64,000 nt of DNA from Benincasa hispida. Its lineage: Eukaryota > Streptophyta > Magnoliopsida > Cucurbitales > Cucurbitaceae. Positions 54,501 through 64,000 of the stretch are shown in pieces; position 1 is the stretch's first letter, and each line of letters begins with the position of its first letter. The DNA lies in the NCBI RefSeq assembly GCF_009727055.1, contig NC_052352.1, positions 19,577,868-19,641,867 on the forward strand, given 5' to 3'. Below the pieces are notes generated by a model. It did not search any database, was not told the DNA's origin, and was given only the letters and a program-made list of their open reading frames with translations. A program made the position numbers and the translations under genes.

Positions 54501-55635
54501 TTAGAATTTTTTTTTCTCTCTTAAATAGTATATAGATATAGATATATAGATAATTTATTATTAATTTTTTTCTATCAAAATTAAAATTGAAACCAATTTA
54601 AAAAAAATGGATCCACGTGAATGATATACCATTTAAATCAACAAATATTAGGAAAAAAAACTTGAAAGTCAATATATGATAAACCTTAAATCAAAATTTA
54701 GAAAAAAAAAATCAATAATTCAAGATACAAACTATTTTAGATAGTATAAATAGAAAATAAATAAGACAAAGATAGATGGATAGATATTCTACTTTGGTGA
54801 TCTAAATAATTTAAACTTCAATTATGGTTTATTGAAATTAAATATTAGAGATAACCAAATTTAAACCATTTTTAATTTATGTGTAATTTTTTAATGGTAA
54901 GTTTTGGATATGAAATAATTTAACATTAGAATCAAATACTATAGATAACTCGAATATTAGAAAAAACCAAAATTTATATGTGAATTATTAGTTAGATTTA
55001 TATCCAAATCTACACATAAATGATATAATTTTTTTAATGATAAATTTTAGAATTAAATATGAGAGATAAATTTAATTTGCATGTGAATATAAAATTATTT
55101 TTTAATGATTTTAATGTAAAATTATGCTATATAACTTTATAATCAATCACTAAAAGAGACAAAAGGAGAAAATGAATGTTTTTCTCCATAGTCCCTTTTA
55201 AAGAGTATAATATAATAATACGTGATATATGTACATTAAATATATTTAAAATTTTTAGTTAAAAATTGAATATGGTATATATTGTGAAAACAATTTTTTT
55301 TTATTTTTTTATTATTATTATTATTATTATTTTTTTTAAGAATGAATGTATACCAAGTAAATAGAGGATAAAAACCTGAGCGAGAAAATTTGAAGTGGGT
55401 GAATGAGAAAGATGTGAAAACCAAAAGGTGAGAACAAAGAAAGTTAGAGGAGAAAAATTGACAACAAAAATATGTTAAAATTGTGAGATAATTAAAGCCA
55501 AAACTGTGAGAGAGATAGAGAGAGATAAAAAGTTTGAATGATTTTTAAAGAGCTTTTAAAAATTGGTAATTTTATTACATGGTTTGAGCTATCTTTATTT
55601 GCAATGGGTGATATTTTTTTTTAATAATTAAGTGT
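54501..55635. other. AT-rich intergenic DNA, no gene seen
   Basis: Contains a 'tatagata' microsatellite (54520-54545) and an ATT array (55310-55330). Stop-rich in every frame. Confidence 0.5.
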
Positions 55636-55639
55636 ATAA

Positions 55640-55790
55640 TAACATTTAAAAAAAATTGTAAATATAGCAAAATCTATCAGCTATAGACCATCGTTGATAG
55701 ACTCCTACTAGCAATATAACATATCACCGACAGACTTCAAAAATTGGATCTAAATTTTTCTATGTTAGTAAATTCTTTTGTATTATGTTA
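55640..55790. repeat. Dispersed repeat with 'tatagcaaaatctatca'
   Basis: 'gtaaatatagcaaaatctat', 'gttgatagactcctac' and 'atcaccgacagact' resemble the families at 32900-33440 and 10290-10380. Confidence 0.45.
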
Positions 55791-55794
55791 TATG

Positions 55795-56400
55795 GGTTGG
55801 GTTAGGTTGAATGACTTTTTAGACCCAATCCAATTGTTCGGGTTGTAAATTTTTTCAACCTAAATAACCCTCATAAAAGAATGAACCCAACCTAACCCAA
55901 CCATGAAATATTTGGGTTGAGTTGGTTTTAGTTACTCGGATCATTTATTTAATTTTTTTTTTTTTATAAAAGTAAGTAAAATGTTAATATGTAAAAATTC
56001 GATTTTAACTGTTTTCATATATGAATTAAGATTAACAACTCCATTTCAATTTCTACAATGTAGAATCTTTTTCAAAGTACAAAAAAAAAAAAAAAACTAT
56101 TTTTAAAAGTTGTTGAAGAATAAATTATCCAAAAAATTGATAAAATTAAAGAAAACTAAAATAAATATATGTATATCTAATTGTACATAAGCAACAAAAA
56201 AAATTACATTTTAAAGTTAATAATAAGTTCGGGTTGGTTTGGGTTATTCTAGGTGACTCATGAATCAACCCAACCTATAAAATTTTCATTTATTTGAACC
56301 CAACCTAATCCAAAAGAATTCATAACCTAATCTAAATCGAACGAATTAGGTTGTGTTGAGCGGTTTTTTCAAATTATTGGATTTTTTTAATATCCCTACT
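55795..56400. repeat. Palindromic 'gggttgggttaggttg' dispersed repeat
   Basis: Starts atatgggttgggttaggttg. It contains repeated aacccaaccta / taggttgggtt in both orientations and ends near 'ttttttaatatccctactc'. Length about 600 bp. Similar in design to 7163-7475. Confidence 0.6.
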
Positions 56401-56929
56401 CTGGCAATGATTATTATATTTGCAAACGGCAAGATATAGATCCCTGGTAAATCGACTTTCACTAAGCCCGTTGGTAAATCGGTCCATTTGGTAAACAGTA
56501 GGTAACGGCCCATGTCGACGTCTTAAACAGGCCAGGAAATTCAAATCGCTCTCAACAAAGGCCCAACTCGGCTATGGAATAAGTTGGACTCCAGACAATA
56601 ACGGCCCAAGTCCATTTTACCTCCAGTAGCTAATAATCATCATCATCATTTTTCTTTATTTTGTAGACATCTACCAATATTACGACAAGTATTTGATGTT
56701 CAAATGAATTTGGTGAAATTATTCTTAAGCATTTAAAAAATCTGTATTTTTCAAAAGTCACTTTCTTTTGGAATTTTCAAAAACTGTATGTTAGTTATGA
56801 AGGCAACTTTTTTTTAACGTTGATTAAGTGGAAAAAAACACTTTTATATAGTTTAATATATTCGTCACCAACCCAACTATTACATCAAATGCACTCTTAA
56901 CTTGAATATAAGACTCTCATTTGTCAAAA
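56401..56929. other. Intergenic DNA, no gene seen
   Basis: 56430-56630 is less AT-rich, with several 'ggccca' words (telomere-box/TCP-like sites, e.g. acggcccatg and acggcccaag). Otherwise AT-rich, with no open frame. Confidence 0.45.
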
Positions 56930-57015
56930 TGAATATAGCTTAATTGGTATAGTGTACTATTATATTAACCTCGATATAGAGGTTCGATTCTTCCACCCAA
57001 ATATTATAAAAAAAA
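56930..57015 (+). repeat. tRNA-derived SINE-like copy with good A and B boxes
   Basis: A box TAGCTTAATTGG (56936-56947) and B box GGTTCGATTCT (56981-56991) are 33 bases apart, as in an internal RNA polymerase III promoter. A short A-run closes the unit at about 57014. It does not fold as an intact tRNA: no acceptor stem or CCA-compatible end is visible. Confidence 0.65.
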
Positions 57016-57885
57016 CTCTTTTATTTTCAACTCTATTACCTGATTTAGTTATTTCTAAACTTAATTATTTAGAATATATAATGTACAATTATGAATGCTA
57101 TGAAATAACTTTGTAATAATTTTTGTTAGTATAATATACAATTATACACAACATAACACGAAAAGTCATCGGATCCATCTAATCTTAATTTTACATATGA
57201 TATAACATAACTCAGCTCAATTAATTTTCATTGAATGCTTTCACTTATTACTTGTATAAAATTTTGTACAAGTTTTCTAAACTTAATTCTAACAAAATAT
57301 ATATATATATATATATAAACCCATTTTTCTAAGTCGAAGGTCAGAATAATCTTTTATAAGATTTGGAATTCTATTTTTCAACTTTCTTTTTTATGCGTAA
57401 ATTAAAAGGTTACGCAATTGTATGAATCGAATGCTTTATAAATATTATAGAAAGAACAGTAGATTCCTTCCCACACAAAATAGCAAAACAGATTACAGTC
57501 AACCTATTCTAGAAAGAAAAGAAGAGTTAAAATATAGGTAATATTGGTTTGTTTTGGACTTTGAATAATTGAAAAGGACATAATAATTAGGAATAATTTG
57601 GTGTAATTAGTCAAATAAAGTTTTGGTGCTTGAAAAGAAAATAAATAAGGAAAATACTTAGGTGCATTCCGATTATCACCTATTTTTGTACATCCCTATT
57701 AAATTGTCTAATCATAATTTGTCATATACCAAATACTTTTTATTTCTTTTTTGAAATATTTTAATTCATTTTTTGGTGTGAGTGATGAGAGGAGAAACAT
57801 AGAGATAGGTGCATCTTTATCCTAATAATAATAAGGTTATGGTAAGTTAGGGGTATAATATTGAAAAATATGTTGCTGCTGTCAT
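57016..57885. other. AT-rich intergenic DNA, no gene seen
   Basis: Includes an AT microsatellite at 57298-57317. No motif or open frame of interest. Confidence 0.5.
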
Positions 57886-57889
57886 GAAG

Positions 57890-58620
57890 CTGTTATGAAT
57901 TATTATGATTTATACTAGTTCCTTGTGGGTTGGCTAGATGGAGGCTTACAACCTACATGATCGAAGTATTTAGGTGATTAGTTCTTTTAGATATTTGTCT
58001 TGATGTTGGTGGACTATTCTTCGTATTCGACATAGTTTGTGTCAATTGGTTCGGTTCTCTATTGGAGATAGTCATCTACAGTTTGATTTGACTATTGTTT
58101 AGAAAGGGGTTCTATTCTACAATAGTTTAGCTGGTTGATCTCTTTGAGTAGGTACAATCGATAGTGGCTGACGTTGGAAGGAATAATCATGTGACTTTGC
58201 TCTGTTATCGCTTGGGAGTGTTTTCAGTCACTAACACCTAGGAGTGCTTGCGGCTTGGGCATTTTGTGGTGCCTTAGTCTAATATTCTTTGGTTTGGAGA
58301 TAATACGCTCAAACACTATTTCATTGCTTGGCTTACTGTCCATAATCGGCAACAAAAGTGTGATCATATTAGCAAGTGGTGTTATGATATTCCTAGTGCA
58401 TGTGTATTGTGCTCTGGTGCAATTGAGATTATTTGTTCTTTGATTGTCCTTTTAGCCAGGACACACCCAATTGGATGTGTCACTTTAATGCGAGCAAATC
58501 ATGTGTGGCGTAAGGTATGGAGAGTTGTTATATTTGGTGCGAGTGTAATATATGTGTCCATAGAGGTACCTTGTGTCCTCCTCGGTTTATGAGTCAAATT
58601 GTGTGGTCTAAGATATTTAT
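57890..58620 (+). pseudogene. LINE (L1-type) fragment with zf-RVT-like region
   Basis: In one frame from about 58245 the text reads CLRLGHFVVP, TAG, SNILWFGDNTLKHYFIAWL and TVHNRQQKCDHISKWCYDIP, then ACVLCSGAIE. The spacing of LxxxxxxVP(W)xxxLWFxxNxxKHxFIxWLxxHNR and the CxxC fits the zf-RVT domain found downstream of reverse transcriptase in plant L1-type elements. The TAG stands where Trp is expected. The upstream part (57890-58240) is open only in pieces with several stops. Reverse transcriptase itself is absent, as expected for a 5'-truncated or decayed copy. Confidence 0.7.
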
Positions 58621-59149
58621 TTGTTGTTTTAAGTAGTTTGGGATTTCTATTGAAAGGACTCAACTAGATTAATCTCCACGAGACATTTTTCTTTCGTGAC
58701 TTTTCTATGTATTTGATTCGTTCTTTTTTTAATCTTAATTTTCTTTTTAATTCTTTTGGTTGAGTTTATATTTTGATTACATCTTGACCCCAAAGCTCAA
58801 AGCTTCGAGGTATATTACATTTTATGAATAAAAATCATAATTATGAAAAATATGGAGGGTAAAATGAGGGTAGGAATGGAAAATTGGAGATGAATAAGGA
58901 CCTTTGATTTAAGATTGGATTGGAGTTCATAATTGTTGTTGTCGTTATCCTCGTATTTTGTATTTTGTAATATTTGATTGACCATTCCTGTTTGCTAATG
59001 TGGCTGACACTCACGTGGTTCTTAGACTATGGGCCCAACTACTCAGCCCAATGCTTTTTATAAAAGTCAACTCTCCGACATGGTCTAAGATAAGCGACCC
59101 ACCTTTACTATCATTTCTGACCAAAGGAAATTTTACATTTTTTTTTTCT
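58621..59149. other. Intergenic DNA, no gene seen
   Basis: 58765-58815 could be the 3' tail of the LINE fragment. 58980-59090 is less AT-rich, with no motif; the 62-codon frame at 59000-59188 is not convincing. Confidence 0.45.
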
Positions 59150-59690
59150 TTTTTTCATTTTCAAATTTTGGGACTAATTTTCATTTGATTTTCAAAATTT
59201 ACTTTTTGGTTTTAAGTTTTGAATTTAATTTTAATTTAATCTCTAAATTTCAAAGATACTAAAATCTTCTAGAAATTAGAGTTTTCTTACGATTTGATCC
59301 ATGGTTTAAACATTTATCCATTTTCATTTAACATTTCACTATATAAATTCATTTTCTATTTTTAATGTTAATTATAATTCATTAATTTTCATTATTTTTC
59401 TTCACTATTAAAATTAAATTTAAATGTTTACTTCATAACCATTTTAAATTAATTCATAGGCATTAACATCAAATACAGTAAGTGGGTATTTAATAAAAAA
59501 TTGAGGCTAAATATATTAATTTTGAAACTTAGAGAACAAATTCAAACCAAACTTAAATCTCAAGGATAAAGTTGTTTGAAATTTATGGAGTAAATTAAAA
59601 TCAAACTCAAAACTTAAGGATTGAAAGTATAAACTTTTGAAACATAGGACCAAATGAAAACGAGATCCAAAACCTTTAAATTAACTTTTT
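59150..59690. repeat. MITE-like inverted-repeat element, family D (copy 2)
   Basis: The left arm ttttaagttttgaatttaat, then 'tttaatctctaaatttcaaa', faces the right arm tttgaaatttatggagtaaa, then 'caaactcaaaacttaagg'. The central 'catttaacatttcactatat' and 'cattaacatcaaatacagta' match the centre of 40775-41205. Confidence 0.65.
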
Positions 59691-61489
59691 TTTCTTTTAA
59701 ATAAACTATTTGAGAATTAAACTTACATCGTAATATTATTAATCTAAGCACAATTTAACTAGTTTAAATATATATTTTAAAATTTAGAAGCTGGAAATTT
59801 AAATTCTTAATTATACATATTAAAAAAGAAAAGAAAAGAAAAGAAAAACGACATACAAATGTTTTGTTTGTTGTTACTCTTAATAAAGATAATTGTGTTT
59901 TGATAATGGTTATTATTGAGCTTACCTAATACTAGTCAATTTTTTTTTATTTTTTATTAAGAAATATATTAGTCAAACTTACTCGGTTTCAATGTATTGT
60001 TTATGTCAATATGTTCATTGGATGCCACATTAATTAAAAAAAAAAAAAAGGAAAAAAGAAGCATAATTTGAAGGAGGAGAAAAAGAAAAAGAAAAAAAAA
60101 CCCTTTCAAAATGAATTTATTTAAACTACATTTAACAACTATCTGATTTATGAAACTTAAAAGTTTATAACATGACTTTCAAGTTTCTTTTTCTCTTTTT
60201 TCTTTTAACATGTGCACAAAATACATGTTCAGTTTGAAATTAAAAAAAAATATAAGTTTTAAAAATATATATTTTTTAAAATTTGATTACAAATTCAAAA
60301 TATTACTTTAATGGAGATGAAATCTATTGTAAAAGAATGGTGGAAATATCATAACATAAAAACTAAATAATTATCAAATAAGTCTTTAATTGAGAGATTT
60401 AAGGGTTAAAATATCCAAATACTGCTACAAAATTATATTAGAAAACGAGAAAATAAAATATCATAAGCTTACTTGTTTGAAACAAATGTAAAGAGGAAAT
60501 TATTTTTTAAAAAAATTATCAAAGCATATTTTCTTAAAAATAGCTCCTAAACGATCACCTAAATCCTCACCAAAACATTTGTAATTACCGTTTCAAATAT
60601 TGAATTTTGATTTTAATTTCTTTTTCCTTTTCATACCAATATTTGATATTTTATGGTATGATCCAGACTTGCCCTTTATTTTTACCCAAAAGAGGGAAAA
60701 GAATATATAGATATATATATATTTTTTGAAAAGAAGAATAAAGTTTTGTTGGTTAATGATGTCACTCACCTTTGTCCTTGAACAACTTATGTTTCTTTGT
60801 AAGTAATATAATTTTTTCAAGCGTTACACTATGTCACAATGTCCATTTTCATGGCATAGATTCATTGGTCAAATCAATATTTTTTTGTCCCTTTCTTTAC
60901 TCATTTATTATAATGATTCATATTACAAGTTAGAGTGCTTCTTAATCACAGTATTGTTCTTTCATGAATCCCCACGTATGGTATTAATTTAGGACTATTA
61001 TTTTTAGTCTCTTTTTTAATTTCATTTTATAAAAATCATTTTTATATGCTTAACGATGTTATTTTAAATAATAGAAAAAGTTATCAAAAGATAGATTATG
61101 TAAAATTTATAGTGAAAATGCTAATTGATGATAAAAATGTTTTGAAAATTAATCAATAATAAACTAGCAATAGAGATTACTGTTAGAAAAATGAAGAGAT
61201 GTTGCGAAGGGTTGCTACGTCGTGGAGAAATCACTATCTTGAAAGTAATTACGGCACGACCTTGGTGCTAATCGCTTTGTCGGTTGCTCCCCAATGTTAA
61301 CACAACCTCCAAATTAAAGTGTGCACTCGCCGAAAAATGGATATGCTCAAAACAAAAGAACAAATGAATGGTCATGTGGTGAAAGGGAAGTAAGAACTTT
61401 CAGTTGTGTCTCCTCTTTCGAGTTTGATCTTTAACAACAGAGGGGAAGAGGAATCAACGGAGCAAATGAATGGTCATAAATGGCCATAT
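59691..61489. other. AT-rich intergenic DNA, no supported gene
   Basis: Includes a (AAAAG)n run (59823-59847) and AT-rich, stop-rich sequence. The 75-codon frame at 60593-60820 (-) is low-complexity. 61190-61480 is less AT-rich and may belong to the repeat to its right. Confidence 0.45.
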
Positions 61490-62802
61490 GAATGTTGTGA
61501 AGGACTGTGAGGTCTATAGCGGAAGCGAGGATCGGTCCCAATTATCAAATCTCACAGAATTAAAAAAATACAGAGATCTCAAATTATGCAAATTATAGAG
61601 AGTATTTTATAGCATGCATAAAAAAGAAGAATTACGGTTTAGAATTATACTTACCCTTGAAGAACCGATTCTTCATGATAATCCAACTCGAATAGCCACA
61701 AAAACTCTTATTGATTATGAACAAGTACAGTAAACCAAAATGACCATCACCAAGAGGTAATCCTTTGTATTCTCTGTAGGGGTTGAGAATTAATAAGAGA
61801 TGTGGATTTTGCTAATTTTTGGGGGAGGGAGAGGATTTGAGAGGAGAGGAATTTTTGCAGAAAGAACTTGCATCAGTAGAACACTATAATCTTCTGTGAA
61901 GAAGAAAAATAAAAATCAAACATACAATTCCCACTTTCACAATTGAGTGAGGAGAGAAAATAGGGGGAGGGAGTTATAACTCCCTTCTTAATTAAATTAT
62001 TTATTAAATTCAAATAATTTAATAAATAAAAACGTTAATATATATATATATATATATATATATGATAACTAACTAATCAGATATTATATATTAAGCTATA
62101 TGTTATATCAAATATAACATGTAACCTATAGTTTTTATAGTGTATCAAATACAATATAATCTATAGTTTGTATTTTCTCAATCAATCATGGTATTTAATA
62201 TAAATCAAATCTATATGAAATTTAATTATATGAATCTAAACCATATAATTAATATTTGAATCATATTCAAATATTTAATTTCTCTCAAAATAAACTTTAT
62301 ATTATAATGTATAAAATAGATTATATTAATTATATCCTATATAATTAATTCCCTCAATTAATTTGAACAATTCAAATTAATCCAAAATTAATTCTCAATA
62401 ATCCTAGTTGAGCTACAGAGGGTACCTTATGGACCTGTAGATTGAAGCTCCAATAATACTTGAATAATTAATTGAACTTCTTTCATTAAATTACTCAACA
62501 TCCATTAACTGCTGGTCATTCCACTAAAAATCGACAATTGCACCATTCACACTACATATATATTTATGTGTTCGTTGGATATAATCAATCAACAATGCAA
62601 GACTTTTCACAAATCACTTGTAAGTACAGCTGGGTCAAAACTATTTTGCCCCTGTAGTTACATCTAACTTCTTAAATACCACTTATCTCTCTAATGAACA
62701 ATAAGTCATAGTCCAACTATGACCAAACCTCTCTCGAACCAAGAAAGGGTGTGGCATCACATTGTTCAAGCCCCATAATCAGCCCTTAAAGGAGTAGGTT
62801 AT
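61490..62802 (-). repeat. Copy of the 20451-23450 LTR family, cut by the next element
   Basis: 'ggtaccttatggacctgtag' with 'attgaagctccaataatact', 'ttgcccctgtagttacatct' and 'gccccataatcagcccttaa' are reverse complements of family landmarks in the right order. It breaks at 62802 in mid-family ('ggagtaggttatc'), where a TGTAACGACCCG border begins. Confidence 0.65.
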
Positions 62803-64000
62803 CTGTAACGACCCGACCCCCTAGGATTTAAGTTAGGTCGTTACTAAAATACATGCATACATGACACTTAAAATAACACTCTATGTTGAAATAAATACTA
62901 AATAAATAAGGAAGTTCAACAGTCCTTTATTAAATGCAAACGTCGAAAACAAGATTAGGGTACCCATAAATCATAAAGGATAATAAATAAATATGAAAAA
63001 CAATTATTACTAACAAGTTCGAACATCAAAACTAACATTAAGGGAAATATGAAAAGAACTTTAAATCTCTTTATGCATAAGCATAAAAACTAGTCCCAGT
63101 GGCTCGATCATGAATTCCGCTTGTCCATCGCCGGTGCATCTCTACCCTTACTTGAAACGACAACATGAGAAAGAATGAGTATAAATTACTCAGTAAGTAA
63201 CCCCATTACTGGGTCAGGCTGGACATCTATGTCCTCTAGATACCCACCTATGGCACATATACATATGAAACAAGAAGGAGACTGAGTCCTATCCTACTGT
63301 GGTTAAGCATGCCCTCTACCTCTGGTGAATCCCGAAGGAGATACAAACTGGTGAATCCCAAAGGAAACACAAGCTGGTGAATCCCGAAGGAAACACAAAT
63401 TGGTGAATCCCGAAGGAAACACAAAATCTAATGGGCATCTAACTAATTAGTAAGGACAGTCACACGATCTCAACATCAAAATCACCACTGTACGAATCTA
63501 TGACATACATGTAATCCTCGATACCATGGCTCTACCACATACACATATACCTCAACAACATGTTCTACAACATTCAAGTATACATTAACATCATAGTTCT
63601 ACAACATACATGTATGCCTCAACATCATCGATCAGATACAATCATATGGAAACACATACCATTTCATACTAGCATTCAAGTATCTATGTGTATATTTAAA
63701 CAATTCAGATCTCGTGCCAAAACATACTTTGGTTCAGATCATACTATAATTTATCATGCTAACATTTGCCATAACATACATTTATCATGCTAGCATTCAA
63801 CTAAAGCCTCGCCCGTGGGCAGTTCCAGTAGTAAGATTACTTACCTTAATCGAAATTCCACAGATAAAATCAGACAACCAAACGATGATTGCGGTTTGAA
63901 GTAACGACCCTAACATACGAATACAACCATTAAATTTCAGTCCAACAATAATTGCGAAATCTCAGATTCAAATCCACAATACCCAAAAGCTTACCCAAAG
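62803..64000 (-). mobile_element. Gypsy-type LTR, reverse orientation, running off the window
   Basis: Begins TGTAACGACCCGACCCCC. Its reverse complement GGGTCGGGTCGTTACA is a typical 3' end of a plant gypsy LTR family. It interrupts the older LTR copy at 62802/62803. Internal features are a 26-bp tandem array and a loose 'acaacatacatgtatgcc' repeat (63535-63640). No coding sequence reached before the window ends. Confidence 0.6.
63322..63425. repeat. 26-bp tandem array, four copies
   Basis: The unit begins ctggtgaatcccgaaggaaa, followed by cacaaa. Starts at 63322, 63348, 63374 and 63400, one to three differences between copies. Confidence 0.92.

Noticed and set aside
56936..56991. Functional tRNA gene
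   Set aside because: A and B boxes are present but no acceptor stem or proper anticodon arm can be drawn; better explained as a SINE head.
63322..63425. CRISPR-like array
   Set aside because: Head-to-tail 26-bp units without unique spacers, in plant LTR sequence; a simple tandem repeat.

Overview
The window is plant nuclear DNA. It is very AT-rich, has long homopolymer and AT microsatellite tracts, and is dominated by remnants of transposable elements with only one convincing host gene. The retrotransposon gag wording in the first 2.7 kb and several dispersed repeat families match what I remember from Cucurbitaceae (melon/cucumber group). That assignment is inference from memory, not a database result. 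A single N at 11989 shows this is an assembled scaffold.

Layout. 1-4039 is the 5' part of a minus-strand Ty3/gypsy element (LTR, primer-binding site, broken gag) that runs off the left edge. 4045-11080 is AT-rich intergenic DNA with a few inverted-repeat elements. 11082-12559 (minus) is a complete three-exon bHLH transcription factor gene of the bHLH94/96 type, with a TATA box and a G-box upstream. Its exon 1/intron 1 border is duplicated around the N, very probably an assembly artefact. 14114-23880 is a nest: a degenerate CACTA-like element holds a second CACTA element (14617-18882, with a broken tnp2 transposase) and a 3.0-kb LTR-type insertion (20451-23450) that still has its 5-bp target duplication. 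24239-27153 is a Ty1/copia element with 76-bp terminal repeats that has lost reverse transcriptase and RNase H.

From 27 kb to 64 kb I find no intact gene. The recognisable pieces are a 984-bp solo LTR with perfect target duplications (35096-36079), related to the LTR at the left end; a roughly 1.15-kb foldback palindrome (37000-38150); several MITE-like inverted-repeat families in two or three copies; two LTR-like blocks (42580-45653), one carrying an odd array of CGAT-centred motifs; an unexplained triple G-box cluster (41611-41648); a GC-rich island beside a decayed Lys/Glu-rich gene with a clean intron (49.9-51.9 kb); tRNA-derived SINE-like copies; a LINE fragment with a zf-RVT-like motif (57.9-58.6 kb); and a new gypsy-type LTR border at 62803 cutting into an older repeat.

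The only working gene product predicted is the bHLH factor. The rest documents successive transposon insertion, internal deletion and LTR recombination. I found no defence system, CRISPR array, rRNA, intact tRNA or gene cluster, and nothing I would call a new biological system. The most checkable surprises are the assembly duplication in the bHLH gene, the foldback element, the CGAT-motif array, and the orphan G-box and GC-island segments.
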